This document shows positions 50,716 to 61,050 of a stretch of 64,000 bases of DNA, one piece after another. The notes below the pieces were generated by a model. The model saw only the letters and a program-made list of their open reading frames with translations, ran no database searches and was not told where the DNA came from. Origin of the DNA: Adineta vaga (Eukaryota > Rotifera); NCBI GenBank assembly GCA_021613535.1, contig CP075497.1:4836001-4900000 (forward strand). The letters run 5' to 3'. Position 1 is the first letter of the stretch; each line of letters opens with the position of its first letter. The translations under genes and the position numbers were made by a program.

Positions 50716-51832
50716 AATTAGAAGAATAAATAGACAAAGAAATCAGCATTCATGATTCATCTAATACTTCATCATTGGTTTCCTAAAGTATAGAAATACG
50801 AAAGAAGAGGTCGTACACCACCATGTATTTTCCTTTTAATTTATTGATAATATTTGATTATTGTCTTACGCGAATCAAATAAATGTTCAAGTGAATGCTA
50901 AATTTTTTTTCTAAGCATATTTCGATCTGTCATTTGAAAAGTTTATTGACTATTATATTCTATCAATTAATTAACATATAACTTTCTTGATCTGTATCCA
51001 TTTAAAACAACAATTTTTATGATATACTTACTGATAACGATAATTTTCTATTATGTTTATAAATTTGAAAGGAATAAAGAATGTAAAACTGGTTTATTTC
51101 GAAGATAACGAGAAGAACAGAAATTCTCTTCCAATGCATCATCTCCAACGACTACTGTTTCTACATAATAAGTCTGAATGAGTCAAAAGACGATGCTCCG
51201 TCTCTTTTTTGCTTCAAAAAGATATGTCATGATGTGTTTCACATAGAAACGTTTGACAAATGGAAGTAAGTATAAAATCTCCTGAATGTCTGAGTTTATT
51301 TTAGAGAAAAACACAGGAATAAATACATCTTCTCTTATCTTTTCAAGTTAAATATTTCTATTTATACGCAGTTCGATATCAACAAGATTTAATCACGTAG
51401 AACAAAATTGTTCTTTCAATGAAATATAAAATAACTTAAAAAAGATGCTTATATTATGCAAATTATTACAAAGATAAGTAAAATAGTTTCTATGTTAATT
51501 TAATGTTCATTTCGATTTTTTACTCTATACGAATTCTTGATCAGAAAATTTCTTACCTATAATTAAACTCATGCAGTTAGTAGAGAATACATGAATAACC
51601 AGGTGAAAAATTAAGGTCTCCTGCAATGTCATGTCTCTTTGGTTTGTTATGAATTTTCATTTTGATAATAGGAGAATGTATCATCCGTGATTTTGAGTAT
51701 ATTATGCATCAAAATAACATGGGAATTTTTTCATAAATTTTGACGTACTTTATCTATGTGAATATATATAATTTCTTCTTGTGTAAAAAGAATAACAAAT
51801 ACAGAATTATTGTTTTCTTTTAGATTATAAAC
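50716..51832. other. Intergenic, no gene seen
   Basis: About 1.1 kb of AT-rich sequence between the Ig gene and the second tetraspanin. An AG acceptor lies at 51822-51823, just before the tetraspanin ATG. No exons supported. Confidence 0.4.
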
Positions 51833-53126
51833 ATGGGTCATGGAAGAATGAGTTATTCATTGAAAAATGTTCGTTTCATTTTAATTTGTGTTAATGTGAT
51901 TATTTTTGTAAGTTTATTCTCATTAATATTTATGTTTTTTTTTCGTTGCAAGATGATCATTTATTTAGTTATGTGGAGCAACATTAATAGGTGAAGGAAT
52001 TGATTTACTCGTTACTCGACGTTTTCATAATTTCAGAGAATTTCTATTCAATATTGAAAGTATAGAATGAAATCCTAGGAAAAGGAATTCATGTATTCAT
52101 ATTTGAAGATATTTTGTAGATGAATATCCAACGAATAAGAAAATTTATTCGGATGACAGTTTATATTTACTTACAATTATTCCCGGTTTAGTTTTCGCGT
52201 CTATTGGTTTTTTTGGTTGTTCAGGTGTAATAACACAAATTCAATGTCTTCTATTCTATGTTAGTATGATTTTTTGTCTCTATATCATTCAAATATTAAC
52301 ATTCATTTATTCTTGTATTTGTTTTTCAATAGTATGCGTGGCTAATTGGAATTCTTCTGACATTTCAAACGATAATTCTTATTTCTTTAATTACTTTTCG
52401 TATTCAATTGAAAGAAAAGTTAGTAGTAAGTATGAAATTATTTCTTCAAAATGAATATACTGGACCATTAGAGAAAAATTTGCAATTATTCTCATTTCTA
52501 TGGGATTATGTGATGTACCATGTAAGTTGAATTTGATTATGATCAAATGATATTGAATTTTTTTCGATTTACTAGTTTAAATGTTGTGGTATAGAGAGTA
52601 AAAATGATTTCGATATGAATTCGAAATGGAGTCGAACAAATCCTTGGTGGAATCAATCAATGACAATGGAGAATAAAAGTTTTATATATCCATTAACATG
52701 TTGTCCAATAGATGAACTATTTAAGAAAGAAAAGAATTCATTTTCAAAACTTCTTTCATGTGCTATTGATGGAAATGATATCTATGAAATAGTTCGTAAA
52801 AGATTTTCTCGAAGATATTCGAATAAATCTTTTCAATCTTTTAGAATTGTTATGAGAAATTCATTGAAATATTTCAGTCTAATGAAGCAATACTATTAAC
52901 TCTAATATTATCAATGTTTATGATCGAAGTAAATGAACTTTATTTTTCTCGCGAATAATGATGATTATTTGTAATTGAATTCATTTAGATGATGTCATTA
53001 ATATTTGTCTTAGTTATTTATAATCGCAATCGATTGAAACAAAGTTATTGTATACTTGAAGAACGACCACCACCCTATACTCCAAGAACAACAACTAACA
53101 ACACAAATATATACGTTCAACTTTAA
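51833..53126 (+). CDS. Tetraspanin (copy 2)
   Basis: Paralogue of the tetraspanin at 46824, with the same exon plan. It starts MGHGRMSYSLKNVRFILICV, nearly the same N-terminus. Helix 2 and the turn give PGLVFASIGFFGCSGVITQ, where copy 1 has GCCGA. The large loop has FKCCGIESKNDF (CCG motif), PLTCCPIDELF and LSCAIDG, then after a short intron NCYEKFIEIF, which parallels GCYNKFIDIL of copy 1. Helix 4 is AILLTLILSMFMIE. The tail is different: it is longer and holds ERPPPYTPRTTT, with a PPxY motif absent from copy 1. So the pair has diverged in the cytoplasmic part that picks partners. The coding chain is intact once the 54-bp intron near 52792 is removed. A poly(A) signal is near 53168. Confidence 0.88.
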
Positions 53127-53488
53127 ATTTCAGATAAATGTATAGTTGAACTGATTTTTTTTGTACAAATAAACTATTTTGAAAATATTCAAACATAAAT
53201 CCTTAGTAATATGAAATAAATCATTTTCTTGTGATGCAGGAACGAATAAAAAAAATCAAACATATTACCTATACGGTGTCTATTAGTGACAATGAATATA
53301 TAACCTTCGAATATATTCAGTCTTCCCTTAGGTTTCGTTTTTCTTCTTTCTGTTCTATTCGTTTTTTTATTTTTTTTTATCGTTTTATTCGCAGTATGAC
53401 AGATGTCCTTTGATGAAGAATACGTTTGATGCACGAACATGTGGAAGAGAAGATTGTGTTACTTTCATTTTTGGTTATTTTGTAGAAA
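53127..53488. other. Short intergenic region
   Basis: About 360 bp with the tetraspanin poly(A) signal and, at 53484-53485, an AG acceptor three bases before the next ATG. Nothing else seen. Confidence 0.4.
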
Positions 53489-54991
53489 ATGATTTTAGGT
53501 ATTTTAGTTTTTAATCTTTTTATTACTGCTTTATGGTGTCAAGATATCCAACGAGTTGTTATACCACAAGGTGAACCATTTTCATTTGATTGTCTAGCTG
53601 ATGAATCGGCTTATTTTGCTCGAAAAATAAATGAATGGTCTGAAATTCAACAAAACAATGATCAAGATTTGAATTTAAATTTCAATCATTTATCAAAAGA
53701 TAATCGTTTACGTGTTTCATCAGATTCTGCTCAAGCAAAACATGTCGGATTTTATGCATGTCGAAAAGCAACATGAACAAGTACAACAATGAATAATATT
53801 TATCAATTAATTCTTGCTGGTAAATCTATGATCTGATTCTTTTTTGTTTTGTTTTTGAGAAGATTATGTTCTCCTTTTCTTTTAGACATACAGTCATTCT
53901 ATTGGAATTTTATATGCAATGGTCCAATTGGTTCATGTGAACGTTCAGATGATCTTATTGATGAAAATTTAAGTCGTTTTGAAGTTGCTGATCAAACAAA
54001 TCTTGAATTGTTTTGTTGTGCATCTGTAACAGGTTATAAAAATGTGAATATACTTATGAATCAAGTTGGTGATAGTCGAGATATTGTTGAAGTTAATAAA
54101 AAACAAGAACTTGATGGTTCATGGGTCGTTTGTGCAAATCAACGAACGGTATTAAAACGAACATCGTATTCAAATCAACAAACATTAACATGTGAATTAT
54201 TGACAGATGATCGACGTCATTCAACACTTTCGAGTGTTATCACAATGAAAGGTAATTTGAAATTGAGAGATTCAATGTTTTGTAATTTTGTATTTCATTT
54301 AGATGCAATTCTTCCTGATCCATCATCTGGATATACATATTATACAAAAGAAAATTCAAATAATCAATATTTTAATCAACATATGGCAATGTTAGGACGA
54401 TCAAGACGAAAATTATCGAGAAGTACATATATTTTCTAATCTATTTACGAAACAATCATTGTTCCATTTAGAGAAAAAACTGGCAATTATTCTTAGTTCT
54501 GTCTTTGGTGGTCTTAGTCTAATAGGTTTTGTGATCTGTTTAGTAATCTGTATACGTCTTAATAAAACAAGTAATGATATTGAATTTTCATTACATTAAA
54601 GAATTAACCTTTTCTTCATGTTTTATTTTAGCATCATCAAGGTAAGTTCAATCATTCACAAACATATGTGAAGGTAATGTCGTCTATTTTATTCTTATGT
54701 TTCATTTATTCAAGGACAAAAACGACGACGCAAAGTAATCATTGAATTATTATATGTTAATTAATTTCAAACGTTATTCTTTTCATCATAGTTACAAAAC
54801 CATATTTGCCAGTAAAAACATCCGAACCACCGCGATATTTAAATGAAAACGATTCAAAAGGTAAATGAAATCAATTCTGTGGATTTTTTTCGAATCTATT
54901 TCATCATGAAAACAAATCTTTAGATGAAGAACCTATTTATGAAGAACCAACGCCTTTATCTGTTAAATCACCTATATTTATGCGATGTTAA
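53489..54991 (+). pseudogene. Ig-like single-pass receptor with an in-frame TGA
   Basis: The exon chain encodes a signal peptide (MILGILVFNLFITALWC), an Ig-like domain (FSFDCLAD to GFYACRKAT), a second cysteine-rich extracellular region (CNGPIGSCERSDD, FCCASVTGYKN, VVCANQRT, TCELLTDD), a membrane helix (AIILSSVFGGLSLIGFVICL) and a cytoplasmic tail with EEPIYEEPTPL, a likely Tyr phosphorylation site. The frame is clean apart from one TGA at 53774-53776, right after the ACRKAT of domain 1, and no intron model removes it. Downstream exons stay open, including microexons of 10 nt (54632-54641) and 20 nt (54715-54734), so loss is recent, or the stop is read through, or the base is a sequencing error. 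If the stop is real, the product is a secreted 95-residue Ig fragment. Confidence 0.6.
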
Positions 54992-55358
54992 TTATATTGG
55001 ATGAGATCTTTTTTCCTCCATGTCTTTCATACAATGAATGATGATCAAAACAACATATTTACCGTGTTATTCAAACGATCGAACTGAAATCTATTTTATT
55101 TGATTTATTTCAGTTATGCTTTCTCTTCGATAAATATTTTCTTTTTAAACAATATGAGAAGAAATATTCGTTTGCATTTCATGCACTATTTGTGTATATA
55201 AATCTTTCGATAAAGATAATTTGTCATGAGACAATGATAAGAATTGAATAATTATTATTTATTGATATGATTTGAAAAATTCTTAGCTTGTTTAGGAAAT
55301 AGTTCATGTACAGTGAAACAAAAGAAAACATGATTAATTATAGGAAGAATATTTTTTC
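54992..55358. other. Convergent 3' flanks
   Basis: About 370 bp between the Ig receptor (plus) and the kringle gene (minus). AT-rich; nothing seen. Confidence 0.4.
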
Positions 55359-56025
55359 TTATCCATAATGATTGAAATGATCAGAAATACGTGTTCGAAA
55401 ATCACGCATTTTTTCATTCATACGATTGATTATTTGAAGAACTTTCTCTCGAATATAGATTCCATATCGTTGTAATTCATCCCGAACATTATGGAAGAAA
55501 TTTGTCTGAACAGATTCTACAGTGACTTCATCAATAACTTCGATATTTGTTGGATGTGTTGGTCGAGGTGCTAGGAAAGATAAAATCATTTCAAAATAGT
55601 TCATAATTTTCACTTCATAGGAAATTTACCAAGACTTTGACAGACTTCACAGCCTTCGGCAACGATTTGATCATCATCTTGAACGAAACACCATGGACCA
55701 TTGAGATTCATATCCGGATTACGACAATAATTTTTTGCTTCTTTTACTGATGGATCGTTGAAAAAATTTGGTTCAATTATAATATCAGGAAAGACAGTTT
55801 GTAAATCAGTCCATGTTAAACATTCATGTTCAAATTTCGAAAATGAATGTTTACCTTGATAATGAAGTATTCCATCAACAGTGATACTACAATCTGAAAG
55901 AGAAAAAGATCATGAAATCGAAATAAAGAACGTGAAAACATACCAGATATGTTTCTGAATATAACGGGTTTACCGTCAAGATAACCAACTAGAACAGCGA
56001 TGACTGTAAGCAATTGTAAGTACAT
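55359..56025 (-). CDS. Secreted kringle-domain protein
   Basis: Three exons give about 185 residues. Exon 1 encodes a signal peptide, MYLQLLTVIAVLVGYLDGKP. Exon 2 carries one kringle-like domain: YQGKHSFSKFEHECLTW, then the hallmark NYCRNPDMNLNGPWCFVQDD, then GCEVCQSL. Kringles are disulfide-bonded binding modules known from blood proteases and some invertebrate receptors. Exon 3 adds about 70 residues predicted to form charged amphipathic helices (RDELQRYGIYIREKVLQIIN, then RMNEKMRDFRTRISDHF), unlike any protease domain. So it is a stand-alone kringle with a helical tail, with no serine protease. The role is unknown; extracellular binding is the inference. It ends with TAA at 55359-55361. 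Confidence 0.78.
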
Positions 56026-56977
56026 GACCGTTATGTCGTGCTTTTTTTGTATAGAATGAGATGATAGTATATCGATGCAAAGTTCTGGAAGTAATAATAA
56101 TACTCGATAGAAAAAAAGGAGAAAAAAAGATGGAATAAATCAGAAAGGATGTAGATCAATTACACGAAGAAGTTATATAACTCTGACAAACAAAATGAGA
56201 TGGGAATTGTATTGCTCTGCACTTAAGAGAATTTCGATTTTATATATCGAAAAGAAAATGAATGACTCATATTTTGAATTCATCGAGAAGTGAACGTTCT
56301 GTGTTTTTCGAGAATATAGTTTATGAATGTTCATTGTACATCGATGAATGACCGAAAGAATGACCAGTTATACTACATCGATGATTGGTGGTATTGAAAA
56401 GAAAAATGGCGAAATCACACGATCATTCTTTTATATATATGAATGAATGAATGATTCAAATTTCAATTCAATTATATGAACTCTGCTTTGACATTACAAA
56501 GATCATTTCATTTAATATCCGTTATTTCTAATGCAAACGTAGACTTTTGATTTCATAGAATATCTTTTAGGAATAGAATCAAAAGAAACGATACGTGCCA
56601 GAGAGAAAGAAGAAAAGGAACAATTCTGAAATAGATAATACCAGTCGGATCTGATTTTCATACATACGTAGATGTCACTAATGACTGATCATTGTGATTC
56701 AATTTTTTTCAATTTTTTTCAAAAAGTAAAATTAAGTTTCATCTTATACAAAGTTTTATGCTTTATTTCTCGAAAATAATAAGAAAAATTTTCATTTATT
56801 TTTTATCTGATAGGTTACTGATCTACACCTGTATCGAATCATTCCATCATCTGCGACGTGACGTTACGTTTTCTTTGAATCTACGTAACAATATTTCGTT
56901 AAATGTTTTATGAGCACAAACTCGACACATATTTTTCAAGATCTAATGTTTTTCTTAAATAAATTTTTATTTTTATT
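56026..56977. other. Divergent intergenic region
   Basis: About 950 bp between the kringle gene (minus) and GOSR1 (plus). AT-rich, no exons supported. A 'tttttcaag' acceptor-like site ends near 56940. Confidence 0.4.
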
Positions 56978-57739
56978 ATGAGCCGTTCATTCGGTAATTC
57001 ACATTCTTCAATATTATTGCAATCATCAATATCTTCACGAATGCCAACAGCACCTGGAACTGATTGGGAAGATTTACGTAAGCAAGCTCGACAGCATGAA
57101 AATGAAATCGATGCAAAATTAATGTCATTTTCGAAATTATGTTCGAATTATGTTGCACATGATCAAATTGATCCAGCGACAACTGCGCCTTCATCATTTG
57201 AAGGTATGTCTATGGAAATTGAAAAACTTCTTGAACGCTTATCGGATATTAACAAACGTATGTCAGATGTTGTTCCATCATTGCTTGGACCGAATTCGGC
57301 TGCAACACATACATTACAACGGCATCATGAAATTTTACAAGATTATCGTCGTGAATTTGAACGTACGAAAGCAAATATAAGAAATTTCAAAAATCGCGAA
57401 GATCTTCTAATGAATACGAATGCAAATAATTCTGATATGGCAACAGGTTTAAGTAGTCGTCGTCAAGATCTTTATCTTCGTGAAATGAATCATTTAAATA
57501 GTTCACATAAATTAATCGATACTAATTTAGAAATGGCATCGGCAATAAAAAAAGATTTATCTGATCAAAGAAGATATTTATTAAATATTACAACTAAAAT
57601 TAATTCTATTGCAAATCGTTTTCCATTGGTGAATAATGTTTTACAAAAAATAAAAATGAAAAAACGTAAAGATTCTCTTGTACTTGGCATTGTCATTGCA
57701 GTTTGTGTTATAATTCTTCTTCTTTATAGTCTTCGATAG
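56978..57739 (+). CDS. GOSR1: Golgi SNARE GOSR1 (GS28)
   Basis: Qb-SNARE that works in ER-to-Golgi and intra-Golgi vesicle fusion. The coding exon is uninterrupted, 253 residues, near the usual 250. It begins MSRSFGNSHS; the conserved WEDLRKQARQHENEIDAKLM helix at about residues 31-50 is the family signature, followed by FSKLCSNYVAHDQ. The SNARE helix is at about 165-225 and includes the ionic-layer glutamine, around DQRRYLLNITTKINSIANRF. The tail anchor is the C-terminal helix SLVLGIVIAVCVIILLLYSL, ending with LR. A poly(A) signal AATAAA is near 57870. No introns, unlike vertebrate GOSR1. Confidence 0.94.
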   Translation: MSRSFGNSHSSILLQSSISSRMPTAPGTDWEDLRKQARQHENEIDAKLMSFSKLCSNYVAHDQIDPATTAPSSFEGMSMEIEKLLERLSDINKRMSDVVPSLLGPNSAATHTLQRHHEILQDYRREFERTKANIRNFKNREDLLMNTNANNSDMATGLSSRRQDLYLREMNHLNSSHKLIDTNLEMASAIKKDLSDQRRYLLNITTKINSIANRFPLVNNVLQKIKMKKRKDSLVLGIVIAVCVIILLLYSLR

Positions 57740-58089
57740 AAGAAAACAAGTAGAAATATACATTTTTCTCTCGCTCTCTTTTTGTCATTTATTTCCCCTC
57801 TTTTTTTTGTGTATTTGGTTTTAACTTTATCGGCGATGATTTCATTTCTCTATTTTTTCTTGTTCTTAATAAAATAAAGAAGAAACAAGAACAAAAATCA
57901 CACCATTCACTTTTAGATATGAATTGTAATTTGAATCATCTCCTATACTTCGCACTTGTTATGTTGATCAATAATGAATATTCCTTAGAAATAAAACAGA
58001 TAGACATTGTTCAAGCGTATTATTGATCGGTTATCACAATTGACTTTATTTTGAATAGAACAGAGAATATTCAAGTTTTTATTTTCTAG
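57740..58089. other. Short intergenic region
   Basis: About 350 bp between two plus-strand genes. A pyrimidine-AG site (58088-58089) immediately precedes the next ATG. Nothing else seen. Confidence 0.4.
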
Positions 58090-58507
58090 ATGAATTCTAC
58101 CAGACAATCTGTTATTAGTTTATATAGACAATTACTTCGTGAATGTCATAAATTTTCACTTTATAATTATCGGTAAAATTTCTTCTTCTGTTTTGAAACA
58201 TTTTCTTTTTGAATTATTTCATTGGATTAGTGAATATTTTCTTCGACGTGTACATGAAGAATTTCAACAAAATCGTCAAATACAAGATTCATCGAAGATT
58301 TCGGAGTTATTAAAACGTGGACAAGCTAATCTTGCCGTTATACGAAGACAGGTAGATTTCAGAAATCATTATTCAAGTTTGTCAGATGATTTTCTTTGAA
58401 AATTCTAGGTGATTATTGGAAATCTTTATACACCAGAACAATGCTCGATTATTGAAAACCAACAACGTTTATCAAATTCTTCACAACAAAACAAAAGAAA
58501 CGAATAA
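58090..58507 (+). CDS. LYRM4: LYRM4/ISD11, iron-sulfur cluster assembly factor
   Basis: Small mitochondrial protein that stabilises the cysteine desulfurase NFS1 with acyl-carrier protein, needed for Fe-S cluster synthesis. Three exons (58090-58172, 58231-58351, 58409-58507) sum to 303 nt, 100 residues, close to the human 91. It has VISLYRQLLRECHKFSLYNY, an intact Leu-Tyr-Arg motif and following helix, then REYFLRRVHEEFQQNRQ, and the strongly conserved ANLAVIRRQ and VIIGNLYTPEQCSIIEN at the end. The match to human ISD11 is clear along the full length. The start codon follows TTTTCTAG directly, so the transcript probably begins with a spliced leader or an unseen 5' exon. It is the second LYR protein in the window and works in the same organelle as LYRM7. 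Confidence 0.93.
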
Positions 58508-59080
58508 CTATCAAAACTTGTTATTGTTAAAGTAGTTTTTCCTATTTTTGTTTAATACAAATTATCCCAGAAACGATTTAACCTTTGTTTTTCGTCTGGA
58601 AAATTCTTCTGCAATTCGACAAATCAGTAGAAATTACCTATAGGTTTCATATTCATTTCATTTTGACGAATATCTATTCGATAACATTCATAGTGAAATG
58701 AAAAGAAAATCAAAGTAACAATTGAAGAAATCATTTGTATGAGATATATGTTCAATAATCAATACAACAATGAATTGACATATAAAATACAAGTTTTATT
58801 CAATAGCTCTCTATATGAGCATGTGCATAGATAATGAAATTGAATCGTGTTCTTCTAAGGATAGAGATGAAGAACTTATAATCATTAGGTAGAATTAAAT
58901 GCATTTTAATATAGTTATTTTGTTGGGTCCTTCTTTTGTTCTGTCATTCATTTCTTTGCAATAAAAAAGATAGTCTTATCATCATGACACTATCACATAT
59001 TTTTCTTTATCTTTTCTGTTTATTAACCCTGAGCTTATCACGGTCTGTTTTTATTCATACATCTATCTTTTCTACTGAAG
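58508..59080. other. Intergenic, no gene seen
   Basis: About 570 bp. The last bases, 'ctactgaag', form an acceptor-like site right before the ATG at 59081. No other signal. Confidence 0.4.
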
Positions 59081-60838
59081 ATGAAAATGAATGTACCGAT
59101 GAAATTTTACTTAACGGTATGTTTTCTTCTGGTTTTATTACAAATATCATCAGCAACATGGAACAAACCTCGCCGTTTGAATATGATATCCCAATCACGA
59201 CGTGAAATTCGTGATGATCGATGCAAACAATTTCGAACCTTGACTCAAAAAGTTGATCATTTTGGTTTCACCAATATGGATACATATGAACAAAGATATA
59301 CATTGAATACAGATAGTTGGGAAGCTGGACGACCAATTTTCTTCTATGCTGGAAATGAAGGTTCGATGTAATTTAAATCTATCTATTTCTAAAGAGTCAT
59401 TACTATTTAGGTGATATCGATCTCTTCTGTGATAATACTGGTTTTAGTAAGTCAAACGATTTGTTTTCTCTGCAATTTGTGATGTATTTCTTTGAAATTT
59501 TCAGTGTGGGATATTGCACCCTTGTTTAACGCAATGGTTGTTTTTGGCGAACATCGTTATTATGGAGAATCATTACCCTATGGAAATCAATCTTATTCTA
59601 AACCAGAATACAGTACGAAAAAAGACTGCAACTAAAATAAAATGATTAAATTGAATTATTTTAATCTTATTTCTAGCACGATACTTAACGAGTGGACAAG
59701 CTCTTGCTGATTATGCTTATTTACTTGATTATATACGTAGTACAATCAAAGGTGCTGAACAAAGTCCAACTATTGTTTTTGGCGGATCGTATGGTGGAAT
59801 GTTAGCAGCTTACTTTCGAATGAAATATCCACATGTTGTTGCTGGTGCTCATGCAGCATCTGCACCTACTCTTCAAATGACAACACCCTGTGGATCATTT
59901 TTTCGAGTAAGAATTTTCTATTGAAAAATCATCGGATATTCAATTTTGTTTCTTATGAATGAAAGGTTGTCACACAAGATTTTCTCATAGAAAGTCCACA
60001 ATGTGTTGATATTATTCGATCATCTTGGGGTGCTATCAATCGTATTGCAGCAACATCAGGTGGTTTACAACGTTTGACAAATTTATTTAAACTCTGTCGA
60101 CCATTAGAATCAGGAGATGAATTGAAAAATTGGTTACTTGATATGTATGGAAATATTGCTATGGTTGATTATCCATATCCAACATCATTTCTTGCTGATT
60201 TACCTGCTTTTCCTGCTCGAGTTTATTGTGCAAACGTTACTGCATCCTCATTCGATAAAACTAATGATGATATCGACATTGTCCAAAGAATCGTTCGAGG
60301 AACAAATGTCTTTTTTAATTATACTGGTCAAACGGATTGTTTTGACACTGGCTCACAAGGTAAATAAAAATTGATCGAAATGTTCTGATGTGAATCTATG
60401 AAACAAAAATATTTAGGCACACCGAGTATTGGCGATCTAGGTTGGTCATATCAAGCATGTACTGAATTTGTTATGCCAATGTGTTCGGATGGTGTCAATG
60501 ATATGTTTGAAAAACAGGATTGGAATTTTCAAGCATTTTCTGATTCTTGCTTTGCACAATGGAGTGTTCGACCACGTTCTGAATGGCCTTATATTGAATA
60601 TGGTGGTAAAAATGTAACTAATTTACGTTATTATTCAAATATTGCTTTTACAAATGGAAATCTTGATCCATGGTCACCTGGTGGTGTTCGTGTACAAGTT
60701 GCTCCAACGCTTCCAGCTATATTAATTACTGGTGGTGCTCATCATCTTGATTTACGTTCAGCAAATAAAGCAGATCCACCAAGTGTTTTACAAGCACGTC
60801 AAGAAATAGTGGCTTTGATTGAAAAATGGATTTCATAA
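59081..60838 (+). CDS. S28 serine carboxypeptidase (PRCP/DPP7 family)
   Basis: Lysosomal or secreted peptidase that cuts next to proline (lysosomal Pro-X carboxypeptidase or dipeptidyl peptidase 2). Roughly seven exons give about 490 residues. The signal peptide is [19 protein letters not shown] from the second or third Met. The family opening follows: [11 protein letters not shown] and [12 protein letters not shown]. The catalytic Ser is in [19 protein letters not shown], the Asp in [13 protein letters not shown] and the His in [11 protein letters not shown], all present. The cap region with [20 protein letters not shown] and the [19 protein letters not shown] stretch are typical. Several N-glycosylation sequons are present. 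I cannot decide between PRCP and DPP7 by eye; the cap wording leans to DPP7. A poly(A) signal is near 60884. Confidence 0.92.
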
Positions 60839-61050
60839 GCTTGACAATATTCTTTTTCAAATACAGACTTTTATCAAACAGAAAAATAAAAATTACGACA
60901 CAGATTTTCTTTTTTTTTCGTGAAAATTTAAAAAATATACATAAATAATCTAAGGTTCGTTTTGTTATACATACAAATTGCGCATTTATTTATAGAAAAG
61001 CAGAGACAGAGAGACAGAGAGAGAGGTTTGACGTGTGATACTATTCATAT
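60839..61050. other. Convergent 3' flanks
   Basis: About 210 bp between the S28 peptidase and PDPR, with an AGAGACAGAGAG low-complexity patch at about 61003-61024. Confidence 0.5.

Noticed and set aside
52792-52845. Apparent frame loss in tetraspanin copy 2 before its last loop cysteine
   Set aside because: A GTTCGT..TTTTAG intron removes the odd segment and yields NCYEKFIEIF, which parallels copy 1 exactly.
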